Assembly: GCA_023481335.1 (NCBI GenBank) | Contig: JAMCWI010000104.1 | Span: 1 to 9,192, forward strand | Reading direction: 5' to 3' | DNA from: Bacillota bacterium | Lineage (GTDB): Bacteria; Bacillota; Desulfotomaculia; Desulfotomaculales; Desulfotomaculaceae | DNA length: 9,192 nucleotides | Part shown: in pieces, positions 1-6,217 of the stretch | Layout of the letters: each line of letters begins with the position of its first letter | How positions within the stretch are numbered: the stretch's first letter is position 1 | Position numbers and translations under genes: made by a program | The notes under the pieces: model-generated | The model's database searches: none | Seen by the model: the letters and a program-made list of their open reading frames with translations, nothing else | Told to the model about the DNA's origin: nothing

Positions 1-194
1 TTAGGTTAAACAACGGCATTACTAAGGTTTCCTCCCAGTTTGGCCTAATTAGGAACGTGGTTATCTCAAACCTGATGACCATTGAGCACGTAGTGAACGT
101 GACACTGAACTTCCCGGCCACTGATATGGCGGTGACCACCAGGGAACTGGCGGTCAAAGGTACCGTGCATGTCGTAGCACAAAGGATGAGTTAA
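1..194 (+). CDS. Baseplate J-like protein, C-terminal fragment
   Basis: An open frame with codons starting at position 3 runs to TAA at 192-194. It reads RLNNGITKVSSQFGLIRNVV and then about 43 more residues, ending in VHVVAQRMS. The pattern of a gene-end domain with a VxNVTLNFPA strand followed by an ELAVKGTVHV strand resembles the C-terminus of the gpJ/XkdT/gp47 baseplate wedge family, whose last domain usually ends with a 'valuing/pricing' beta strand of this kind. The assignment also rests on position: gpJ immediately precedes gpI in P2-like and Mu-like tail operons, and its stop directly abuts the next start (TAA then ATG at 195). Only about 63 residues are visible, so the family call is moderate. 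Confidence 0.7.
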   Translation, partial: RLNNGITKVSSQFGLIRNVVISNLMTIEHVVNVTLNFPATDMAVTTRELAVKGTVHVVAQRMS

Positions 195-821
195 ATGACC
201 TTCGCAGATTATTTCTTTTACCTTCTGCACCGAGTTTTCAAGCGAGCACCCCGCCAGGACGGTGATGCAGACAAGCTAACCAAAGCACTGGGCCCAAACT
301 ATGACGCAGCCATGGAGGCTATCTTCCAACTGCGGGAACAATCCTTTGGGGTCACGGCCACAGGGGAAGCCCTTGACCAGATTGGGAAAGACCGGCTCCT
401 TCCCCGCTTCCGCGAAGAGACGGACGAAGAATACCGGTTAAGGATCATGGCAGCGGATGAAATTCATTCACAGTCCGGTACCGCAGAATCCATGTTGGAA
501 GCATTCCGGAAACTAGGCTTCGCAGACTCCGAAATCAAAGAGCTGCGGGAAGAAGATCCCACCCGGTGGGCCGAATTCAGCGTTAATTTAGTGCTGCCGG
601 AAGCCGGTTTTACCGAGGCGCAGCGGTCGAACATCATATCAAATATTAAGAAGATGAAACCCGGCCATACCAAACTGGCAGCTCTAAACATTGAGGTACC
701 GGCGGCGGATCTGGCCGGTGACGAATCCATCAGCTGGGCTGAGACGGTTACATGGAACCAATTCGCCTGCCCACTGCCTGCTGAAAACCTCTACCCATCA
801 GAGGAAATATACCCATGCTAA
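195..821 (+). CDS. Phage tail/baseplate protein, P2 gpI / YmfQ (DUF2313)-like
   Basis: This 208-aa protein is probably a baseplate wedge component that sits between gpJ and the tail fibre. The N-terminal half is charged and helical. Around residues 55-85 it carries a TGEALDQIGKDRLLPRF segment followed by EETDEEYRLRI, a signature common in gpI-like and gp53-like baseplate proteins (TGxxLDxxG...R...E.DeeyR.RI). A middle segment, FSVNLVLPEAGFTEAQ, leads to KKMKPGHTKL, which resembles the 'xxxkPaHt' end of YmfQ/Tail_P2_I domains. The ATG directly follows the upstream stop, and AAGGA at 182-186 lies 8 nt before it, so translation is likely coupled to gpJ. The family is inferred by motif memory; membership of Tail_P2_I versus DUF2313 cannot be decided by eye. 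Confidence 0.7.
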   Translation: MTFADYFFYLLHRVFKRAPRQDGDADKLTKALGPNYDAAMEAIFQLREQSFGVTATGEALDQIGKDRLLPRFREETDEEYRLRIMAADEIHSQSGTAESMLEAFRKLGFADSEIKELREEDPTRWAEFSVNLVLPEAGFTEAQRSNIISNIKKMKPGHTKLAALNIEVPAADLAGDESISWAETVTWNQFACPLPAENLYPSEEIYPC

Positions 822-834
822 GGGGGGATTGACC

Positions 835-1278
835 TTGAAAGACCTACTGCCTTGGCAAGGCAAATGGATTGCTTTCCTGAACGGCCAAAAATTTGAGGTT
901 TTAAACAAAATCACCGATGCCGGTCTAAACTGGTACATGGACCTTTGGCGGGGTGTTGGTGAACCTGGTTTCAAGTACATCGCCTTGGGTACCTCAGACA
1001 CACCAGTAGAATATTCAGATACCATTTTGGGGGCTGAACAGTACCGTAGTCCAATCCAGACTTTTACCCCAGCGGCACCGATCCTGCAATCCATCGTTAC
1101 TTTTTCAGATACCGAAGCCCTATTTGTAATCAAGGAGATTGGCCTTTTCGCCGGGGCCACTGCCACCGCCGACCTAAACACCGGCATCCTGGTGGCCAGG
1201 GCCGTGGTGAACATAGACCACACCCAACCCGGCAGTCTGAAGATTATCCGGGAAGACCGTTTAGGGAGGGTTAGCTGA
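835..1278 (+). CDS. Small phage tail protein, function unknown
   Basis: This is a 147-aa protein between gpI and the tail fibre. The open frame reaches back to 691, but the upstream part overlaps the gpI-like gene in another frame and looks non-coding. A purine-rich GGGGGG (822-827) stands 7 nt before TTG 835, which therefore looks like the real start; another in-frame TTG at 829 is too close to it. The core YIALGTSDTPVEYSDTILG...YR and a later ALFVIKEIGLF...GILVARAVV are typical of the small conserved protein found before tail fibres in Firmicute myophages, possibly a fibre connector or assembly factor. The role is inference. The stop overlaps the next start by one base (TGATG), so the fibre is translationally coupled. 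Confidence 0.7.
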   Translation: MKDLLPWQGKWIAFLNGQKFEVLNKITDAGLNWYMDLWRGVGEPGFKYIALGTSDTPVEYSDTILGAEQYRSPIQTFTPAAPILQSIVTFSDTEALFVIKEIGLFAGATATADLNTGILVARAVVNIDHTQPGSLKIIREDRLGRVS

Positions 1279-2543
1279 TGCCATACGAAAAGATACAATT
1301 CAACCCCCAGGCCGCCCCTGGGATCTCCGCCGACCGGCTCAACCATATGCAGACCCAGTATGAAGAAGCCGCCGCCGATCTATCGGAACACGAACTGGAG
1401 GTAGATCCTCACCCGCAGTATGCAAGGGATGAAGATCTAATGTCGCATTTGGCCGAAAATGCGTCAGAAGCGGTCAAAGGTCACGTTGAATTAGCTACTG
1501 CTGCGGAGACTACAGCAGGAACCGATAACACTAGGGCAGTACACCCTGCGGCCCTAAAGGTGGAGTTGGACAAAAAGGTTAATAAAGCCGGGGATTCAAT
1601 GACAGGTGATTTGACTTTTGTAAATGATGTTTCTCCACTAACTAAAGGTATTAAATTTGGCGATGGTACTGGTTGGAGACAACCTTTTAGGTTAAACAAC
1701 GGTACAGTGATTGCTTCTCTTAGAGATGATGGTCAATTATTTAAAGGTACTGATACAAACACACCATACTGGCATGCCGGTAATGACGGCGTAGGCAGTT
1801 GGTTAGACGCTGACTTGTTAGATGGGTTTCAAAGTACAGACTTTGCAAGAGGTAATAAAAAATATACAGTTGACGAACTACAAAACAATACCACACTAAG
1901 CGCCGGTATTATCACAAATAACGGCGATGGGTTGAAAAATTCGAACGGAAGCGTTTTTAAACTGGGTTGGTGGCATGTTATTAATATGCATCATATTGAC
2001 GATAACGGTCATAATGCTCAAATTGCTGTACCATTAAACAATAACGCAGAGTGTGTCTATTATCGAAACTCTATAGGCGGTGCTTGGACATCGTGGAGAA
2101 AATTATGGGGCGATCTTGATTTGAGAATAAATAATGGTGCATTACAATTTTATGATGGAGGGGTGTGGAAAGATGTGGGAGGAGCAAGAGGCCCGGTAAC
2201 TACTGAATATGCTTTATCAACAAACTCAACGAGTTTTGTTACATTAGTAGACATAACTGGAAAAAGTGGTGCAATTAAAGCTTTAAGATTGTATAGAACT
2301 GCTGGGTCAGGTTATTTAGCGAAGTTTAAATTAACATTAGATAATGTACTTATCATTAATAACGAAAGTATAACGAATGAAATAAGACCTAATAGTTCAA
2401 CCCCACTAAACTCAGATATTCAATCATCAATAGATGGTCAAGTAAATTGGAATTTTGAGTTTAAAACTTCGTGTAAGGTTGAATTTGCTTCTGGTGACGC
2501 AGCATACACCTTCATGGCTAAAGCATATATTGAAATATCTTAG
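1278..2543 (+). CDS. Phage tail fibre protein (receptor-binding)
   Basis: This 421-aa trimeric-fibre-type protein probably contacts the host surface. It shows the usual modules in order: an N-terminal baseplate-attachment region (1-60) with the fibre motif HPQYARD (45-51); a VELATAAETTAGTDNTRAVHP segment (70-90), widespread in tail fibres; KAGDSMTGDLTF (103-114); and WHAGNDGVGSWLDADLLDG (165-183), a classic fibre repeat ending. A knob-like YYRNSIGGAWTSWRKLW (261-277) follows, then a beta-rich C-terminal domain of no recognised family. ATG 1278 overlaps the upstream stop, with GGAGGG just before it (1264-1269). DNA up to about 1600 is GC-rich like the preceding genes; from there to the end it is clearly AT-rich, suggesting that the receptor-binding part was exchanged. 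No chaperone gene follows directly. Confidence 0.88.
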   Translation: MPYEKIQFNPQAAPGISADRLNHMQTQYEEAAADLSEHELEVDPHPQYARDEDLMSHLAENASEAVKGHVELATAAETTAGTDNTRAVHPAALKVELDKKVNKAGDSMTGDLTFVNDVSPLTKGIKFGDGTGWRQPFRLNNGTVIASLRDDGQLFKGTDTNTPYWHAGNDGVGSWLDADLLDGFQSTDFARGNKKYTVDELQNNTTLSAGIITNNGDGLKNSNGSVFKLGWWHVINMHHIDDNGHNAQIAVPLNNNAECVYYRNSIGGAWTSWRKLWGDLDLRINNGALQFYDGGVWKDVGGARGPVTTEYALSTNSTSFVTLVDITGKSGAIKALRLYRTAGSGYLAKFKLTLDNVLIINNESITNEIRPNSSTPLNSDIQSSIDGQVNWNFEFKTSCKVEFASGDAAYTFMAKAYIEIS

Positions 2544-2555
2544 GGGGGTGCAAAA

Positions 2556-2993
2556 ATGTATTTTAAAATACCAGTAAATGATGGTCTTTTGGACGTTAAT
2601 TAATGATAAGTTTTAGAAGCACACGTCCCAACCGAGGGAACTTTTGCTTATGTAAACATGAAAGAAGACACCGAAGTAAAGGAAACCTGGATATCATTAA
2701 CAGAAGATGAGTTTTTAGCAGGTTTTATGGCTGCCTTCGTAACTGTCGACAAGATGGCAATATTAGCAGACGGTTTAGATACGGCCGTTTTAACGGTTAC
2801 TTCTACTATGCCTGAAGTTAATATATACAACGACGAAACAGCGGACTTGGTAGCAATTATTAGCATTGACCCCGAAACAAATACCGGGACGCTACCAATT
2901 ACGGCAACCGATCATGGAAGTATTCGCCTCCGGGCAGGGTTGCCACTGAAGTCTAAAGTAAACCAGGTGGAGGTGTTCTTTAGTGCAATCTAA
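2556..2993 (+). pseudogene. Phage tail-associated Ig-like protein, interrupted by three in-frame stops
   Basis: A strong ribosome site (GGGGGGTG, 2543-2550) precedes ATG 2556. That frame encodes MYFKIPVNDGLLDVN and then meets TAA, TGA, TAA at 2601-2609. The same frame continues without a gap as VLEAHVPTEGTFAYVN and an ORF from ATG 2658 to TAA 2991-2993. Read through, the product would be about 145 codons. Its latter half (TVDKMAILADGLDTAVLTVT ... PETNTGTLPITATDHGSIRLRAG) looks like a bacterial Ig-like/cadherin-type beta domain, often found in small virion accessory proteins. ATG 2658 lacks a good ribosome site: the nearest GAGGGAA ends 16 nt upstream. The 111-aa remainder is therefore probably poorly made unless there is readthrough or reinitiation. 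A pseudogene is most likely; a truncated but expressed 111-aa form or a sequencing error are the alternatives. Confidence 0.6.
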
Positions 2994-3192
2994 ACATGAA
3001 AAAGGCAAAGTCATTTTTTCAGAACGTCCCGAAATAAAGGAACTAAAAGAGATAAAAACCAGACAAAAAGCAAGAAAGAAGGAAGGCAAGCCCGCCAAAA
3101 TTACTAATGACATGCTTTATGAGATGCTTTCTGATGTGTTGGAAAACCAGGCCAGGATTATGAATTACCTTGAACGAGGTAAATTCAATTAA
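2983..3192 (+). CDS. Small phage protein, 69 aa, unknown function
   Basis: The GTG start at 2983 lies inside the end of the previous gene (11-bp overlap) and has an excellent ribosome site, GGAGGT at 2969-2974, 8 nt upstream. The protein is highly charged: a lysine/arginine-rich first half (KELKEIKTRQKARKKEGK), then a predicted amphipathic helix (ITNDMLYEMLSDVLENQARI). There is no membrane segment, so it is not a holin or a typical XhlA-like protein. Position between tail accessory genes and the endolysin is consistent with a minor tail or lysis-cassette protein, but I recognise no family. The good start signal and coupling support a real gene. Confidence 0.65.
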   Translation: MQSKHEKGKVIFSERPEIKELKEIKTRQKARKKEGKPAKITNDMLYEMLSDVLENQARIMNYLERGKFN

Positions 3193-3234
3193 TTCGCATT
3201 AGACTTAAAATGTGCAACAACACCTGAAGACAAA

Positions 3235-3251
3235 CCTAGTACCTAGGAGGT
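3235..3251 (+). promoter_or_regulatory. Endolysin ribosome site inside a small inverted repeat
   Basis: AGGAGGT (3245-3251) lies 4-5 nt before ATG 3256 and is a near-ideal Shine-Dalgarno. CCTAG (3235-3239) and CTAGG (3243-3247) form a perfect 5-bp inverted repeat with a TAC loop, and its right arm covers the start of the ribosome site. The hairpin could damp translation mildly, but it is short. The rest of 3193-3255 shows no clear promoter. Confidence 0.5.
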
Positions 3252-3722
3252 AAATATGAGTAAGGAATTTATATCAAAGGTCATGGAAGCAGCGGTAAAA
3301 ATACAAAACAAACACGGATTACCTGCTGCTACCATAGTAGCACAAGCTTGCCTAGAGACTGGATATGGGAAGTATGTATTACAGAAAAATGGCAAATACT
3401 CTTATAACCTGTTTAATATTAAGGGGACAGGCCCAGCCGGAAGCGTAACGGTAGTAGCCTGGGAGGTTATCAACAATCAAAAGGTAAATATGAGTAAGGA
3501 ATTTATATCAAAGGTCATGGAAGCAGCGGTAAAAATACAAAACAAACACGGATTACCTGCTGCTACCATAGTAGCACAAGCTTGCCTAGAGACTGGATAT
3601 GGGAAGTATGTATTACAGAAAAATGGCAAATACTCTTATAACCTGTTTAATATTAAGGGGACAGGCCCAGCCGGAAGCGTAACGGTAGTAGCCTGGGAGG
3701 TTATCAACAATCAAAAGGTAAA
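3248..3722 (+). repeat. Perfect 234-bp tandem duplication in the endolysin gene
   Basis: Unit 1 (3248-3481) and unit 2 (3482-3715) appear identical by direct reading, and the identity runs on to 3722. The 7-bp string AGGTAAA sits at 3248, 3482 and 3716, marking both breakpoints and the fused joint. The base before it (g3247 versus a3481) and the second base after it (t3489 versus c3723) differ, so this 7-bp homology probably mediated the duplication. The unit length is 78 codons, so the frame is kept. Absence of any difference means the event is recent, or an assembly artefact. Confidence 0.95.
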
Positions 3723-4137
3723 CAAGGAAAGTAATTTCAGAGCATACAACAACTATGAAGAATCCTTCGAGGACTATGCAAATCTAATCTTAAATGGTAG
3801 GTTTGTAAAAGGCGGCCCTCTAATATATCAAAGAGCCTTGAATGTAAAACACGACCCTGATAAATATGCCCATGCACTTAAGGATTGCGGATATGCGACA
3901 GATCCCGATTATGCGAAAAAGCTCATATCAATAATGGATCAGTATAAGCTAAGAGAGATGGCCGTAAACTTTTCAAAGCCACCGGCTCCTATTCCTATCA
4001 TAAAGGTTGGCGATCTAGTTTTTGAAGGGATATTGCTAGAAGGTCGCACATACGCTCCCGTCCGTGCATTGGCTGAAGCACTAGGAAAACAAGTCCAATG
4101 GGATAGTACAACCAGTACCGTGACAATAGATTTATAA
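3256..4137 (+). CDS. Phage endolysin: FlgJ-type glucosaminidase with duplicated N-terminal half
   Basis: A peptidoglycan hydrolase for host lysis (293 aa). Residues 79-236 form a glucosaminidase/LYZ2-like domain: AQACLETGYGKY with probable catalytic Glu112 (matching the family's ES/TGxG motif), YNLFNIKG, FRAYNNYEESFEDYANLI, and CGYATDPDYAKKL near its end. Residues 246-293 (KVGDLVFEGILLEGRTYAPV, ending in VTIDL) resemble one copper amine oxidase N-terminal-like repeat, a wall- or protein-binding module common in clostridial proteins. Residues 1-78 are an exact copy of 79-156, including a second Glu (34), but lack the rest of the fold, so they are probably an appended half-domain. The second ATG (3490) keeps AAAGG upstream and could start a normal 215-aa lysin. 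No signal peptide is seen. It closes the prophage late operon. Confidence 0.88.
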   Translation: MSKEFISKVMEAAVKIQNKHGLPAATIVAQACLETGYGKYVLQKNGKYSYNLFNIKGTGPAGSVTVVAWEVINNQKVNMSKEFISKVMEAAVKIQNKHGLPAATIVAQACLETGYGKYVLQKNGKYSYNLFNIKGTGPAGSVTVVAWEVINNQKVNKESNFRAYNNYEESFEDYANLILNGRFVKGGPLIYQRALNVKHDPDKYAHALKDCGYATDPDYAKKLISIMDQYKLREMAVNFSKPPAPIPIIKVGDLVFEGILLEGRTYAPVRALAEALGKQVQWDSTTSTVTIDL

Positions 4138-4158
4138 CAAAAAATCTCAAAAAAGCAT

Positions 4159-4188
4159 AGCACCCTCTCGGACTACCGGGAGGGTGCT
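4159..4188 (-). terminator. Strong hairpin terminator between the endolysin and the oxidoreductase operon
   Basis: AGCACCCTCTCGG (4159-4171) pairs with CCGGGAGGGTGCT (4176-4188) as a 13-bp stem with one T-G wobble and an ACTA loop. Read on the - strand the stem is followed after 4 nt by TTTTTT (4154-4149) and more T-rich DNA, so it fits a Rho-independent terminator for the leftward operon. Read on the + strand there is no U-tract, but the stem directly follows the endolysin and may still stop or stabilise the late phage transcript. Confidence 0.75.
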
Positions 4189-4230
4189 GGTAGAATATAT
4201 TCAACAGATGAAAATTTATACAGTGGTTTG

Positions 4231-4282
4231 GCAAAATGTTTTGCAAAAACGAGTGAGATTTTTTGCAAAGTTTTTTGCGAAG
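4231..4282. repeat. TTTTGCAAA-type repeats at the prophage-host junction (candidate attachment region)
   Basis: GCAAAA (4231-4236) and TTTTGC (4239-4244) form a perfect inverted repeat with a 2-nt spacer. TTTTTTGCAAAG (4259-4270) is followed directly by TTTTTTGCGAAG (4271-4282), a tandem 12-bp repeat with one difference. The cluster lies in the otherwise gene-free 4138-4282 stretch, right beside the point where the host reading frame is lost. It could be integrase arm or excisionase binding sites near attR. That role is inference, since the other attachment site is not in the window. Confidence 0.4.
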
Positions 4283-5764
4283 CTACACAAAGAGGCAGAT
4301 GGTGAGGCAGTTTAAAACGTTGCGCCATTTTTCCTCTTTGATTAGGGCTGCTACCTTTTCTTCCGGCGTTTTATTCTTTAGTTTTTGGTCTACGGAATAA
4401 CCTGCGTTGTCCAGGTGGCTGTGCCTGGCCCCGATGGCCTGGCCTAAAATATTGGCATAGCCGGTGTGATAGCCCGCAATTTCAGTTTTACCCAAGGTCA
4501 TGGCATATTCATGGCCACCGTACCTTTGGGCGGCGGCGAAGGCGCCTCGGGCAAGGGTCTGGTATAGTTCATTGGGCTGCTGGATGATTATTTTTAATAT
4601 TTCTAAATAGGGTTTTGTTTCATCAAACTCCGGTTTGACCCCCAGCTGTTCTTCGCTGATAATGCCCTTCTGGCAGGCCTCGGTGATCCAGCCGAGCAAA
4701 ACTCCCGCGGTGATGGCATCCAAACCCAGTTCCTCCACGGCATCAATCAGTTCATAGATTTTGTCCTGGGTGGACATGCCCAGGAAGGAACCCAGGGCGA
4801 AAATCAACTCGTGGTCATAGGAGAGGTTTTTTGACTCATAATCATAACCCGGGCCGAATTCCCGGCGGTGCAGGCCGATATGGATACAGCCCACCGGGCA
4901 GCCGGCGCAGGCCATTTTTCGAACTAAACTTTGCTCTGCAAAGGCTTCGCCGCTGATGGCTTGGGCGTGTTCAAAGGAGCTTTGCTGCAGATTCCGGGTG
5001 GGCAGGCCGTTTAAGTGATTGAGGCCGTTGACATTGATGGCGGTGCCCAAGCCATGGTATTTATCCATGATATCGGTGGTAACCGCCTGGTTATAAATCT
5101 CTTTGTAGACTTTGTTGTACTTGGCATAGTCTTGAATGATTTCATCCCTTTCACCATGCACAACCAAAGCCTTGAGGTTCTTGGAACCAAATAAGGCGCC
5201 CAGGCCCAAACGCCCGAAGTGACGGTAGGTATCCACATTGACGTTGGCGAAGCGAACGCCCTTTTCCCCGGCGGGCCCGATGCGGATGCAGCTGCGGTGT
5301 CCCCGGCCGGGTTCCAGATCCCTGAGGATGCTGCCGGTCTCAGATACCGTCAGTCCCCACAGGGCTGAGGCGTCCTTGAAGCGTACGCCATGGTCGCTGA
5401 TGGACAGGTAAACCGGGCGGGCCGCTTGACCTCGTATGACAATGGCCTGGAAGCCGCTCATACGCATGGCCAGGGCCAGGCGCATGCCCGCATAACTTTC
5501 GCCCCACTCCCCGGTAAGGGGGGAACGGAATACCGCCACGGTTTTGGTGACCACCGGAAAAATGGTAGACATGGGGCCGTTGGCGAAGATAATGGGCTGT
5601 GCGGAGTCCAGGGGGTCTTTATCCGGGTGAACCAACTCCGCAAACAGCTTGGCAGCCACCCCGATTCCCCCGATATAGGGGGCCAGGTCTTCCCGCCGAA
5701 AGGTCTCCACTTTTTGATTGGTTAAATCTATGTCCAAAACTTTAATCATGCGCTTATTGGCCAT
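4283..5764 (-). CDS. aor: Tungsten aldehyde ferredoxin oxidoreductase (AorB-like), C-terminally truncated
   Basis: A tungsto-bispterin enzyme family that interconverts aldehydes and carboxylates with low-potential electrons in the cytoplasm. The N-terminal domain is intact (YIGGIGVAAKL, ANGPMSTIFPVVTKTVAVFR, GRLGLGALFGSKNLKALVV). CAGCPVGC gives Cys286, 289 and 293; pterin-binding LDAIT follows (Asp349), then ARHSHLDNAGYSVD (447-459), and NCLTIC supplies Cys490. These match the spacing of the four [4Fe-4S] ligands in Pyrococcus AOR (288, 291, 295, 494). The frame then ends as LFV-stop at 493, whereas family members are about 580-620 aa, so part of domain 3 is missing and activity is doubtful. 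GGAGGTG stands 7 nt before ATG 5764. The gene overlaps the upstream polyferredoxin by 11 bp. The break coincides with the prophage end. Confidence 0.88.
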   Translation of the reverse strand: MANKRMIKVLDIDLTNQKVETFRREDLAPYIGGIGVAAKLFAELVHPDKDPLDSAQPIIFANGPMSTIFPVVTKTVAVFRSPLTGEWGESYAGMRLALAMRMSGFQAIVIRGQAARPVYLSISDHGVRFKDASALWGLTVSETGSILRDLEPGRGHRSCIRIGPAGEKGVRFANVNVDTYRHFGRLGLGALFGSKNLKALVVHGERDEIIQDYAKYNKVYKEIYNQAVTTDIMDKYHGLGTAINVNGLNHLNGLPTRNLQQSSFEHAQAISGEAFAEQSLVRKMACAGCPVGCIHIGLHRREFGPGYDYESKNLSYDHELIFALGSFLGMSTQDKIYELIDAVEELGLDAITAGVLLGWITEACQKGIISEEQLGVKPEFDETKPYLEILKIIIQQPNELYQTLARGAFAAAQRYGGHEYAMTLGKTEIAGYHTGYANILGQAIGARHSHLDNAGYSVDQKLKNKTPEEKVAALIKEEKWRNVLNCLTICLFV

Positions 5765-6170
5765 CGTCCTTCACCTCCATGGTAATCACCTGATGAGGGC
5801 AAAAGCGGGTACAAGTGCCGCACTGTATACAGATGATGGGTTTGTTGCTTTCATGGTCAAACCGGATGGTCTTTACTACACAGGCCTCCACACAATCCTG
5901 GCAGCCCATGCATTTATCCGAAAGAAATCGCACCCCGCCGCCGGAACGGGGCAGCAGAGCGCCGCAGTTGCAGGCCCGGGCACAGGCCGGGTCAATGCAG
6001 CCCCGGCAGATATCCGCCAAAAAACGACTCTGCAAACCCCCGGCTGTATGGATTTGAATGGCTGATTTGGTTAAAGAAAAACTATGTTTTATAACCCTTG
6101 CACAAGCAAGCATACAGGAGTAACAGCCTATACACTTGGCCATGTATTTTGCGTGAAGTATTTTTGCCAT
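5754..6170 (-). CDS. Polyferredoxin with four [4Fe-4S] motifs, AorA-like subunit
   Basis: A 138-aa electron-transfer protein with 17 cysteines. Four cluster motifs are visible: C13/16/19/23, C55/58/63/67, C87/90/93/97 and C114/117/120/124 (the last in CxxCxxCxxxCP form); C69 is extra. This layout fits the HycB/DmsB-type fold and the AorA subunit of bacterial AorABC enzymes, which carries electrons between the tungsten subunit and a flavin subunit. The start is ATG 6170, with GGAGGTG about 5 nt upstream; the frame is open to 6218, but that longer start has no ribosome site. The 11-bp overlap with the oxidoreductase gene indicates translational coupling and a shared complex. There is no Tat or other signal, so it is cytoplasmic. 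It appears intact although its partner is truncated. Confidence 0.88.
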   Translation of the reverse strand: MAKILHAKYMAKCIGCYSCMLACARVIKHSFSLTKSAIQIHTAGGLQSRFLADICRGCIDPACARACNCGALLPRSGGGVRFLSDKCMGCQDCVEACVVKTIRFDHESNKPIICIQCGTCTRFCPHQVITMEVKDDGQ

Positions 6171-6217
6171 GCTACACCTCCTATTTAGCTGAACAAAACA
6201 ACCACCCGTCCACCCCA

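Larger units (their letters stand above)
1..4283 (+). mobile_element. Right-hand (late gene) end of a tailed-phage prophage
   Basis: Seven same-strand genes run in the usual order of a contractile-tail phage: baseplate J, gpI-like, small tail protein, tail fibre, accessory tail genes, endolysin. They are packed with overlaps of 0-11 bp or short gaps. The run ends at a terminator, and all genes beyond it are host-type and on the opposite strand. The left end, integrase and head genes lie outside the window. The right boundary is placed where the aldehyde oxidoreductase reading frame breaks off (about 4283); the exact attachment core cannot be fixed from one end. The element may be defective, because one tail gene carries stops and no holin is seen. 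A phage-derived tail particle (tailocin) remnant is an alternative that this window cannot exclude. Confidence 0.85.

Noticed and set aside
798..1346. 182-aa open frame on the - strand
   Set aside because: It lies antisense to two well-supported tail genes, has no ribosome site and no recognisable protein features.
2603..2707. Short frame starting at the ATG within TAATGATAA (2603)
   Set aside because: A 34-codon frame rich in arginine with no family likeness and out of phase with the continuing Ig-like reading; it is a shadow of the broken gene.
3939..4246. - strand open frames of 74 and 82 aa over the endolysin end and the terminator
   Set aside because: They run through the hairpin terminator and the lysin coding sequence and have no start signal.
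4138..4282. A tRNA gene or small RNA as the phage attachment target
   Set aside because: No tRNA-like arms or CCA end are visible; the only structures are the terminator and AT-rich repeats.
5390..6065. + strand open frames of 111 and 115 aa opposite the oxidoreductase operon
   Set aside because: They are antisense to strongly conserved Fe-S and AOR sequences and lack ribosome sites; GC-rich codon bias explains the open frames.
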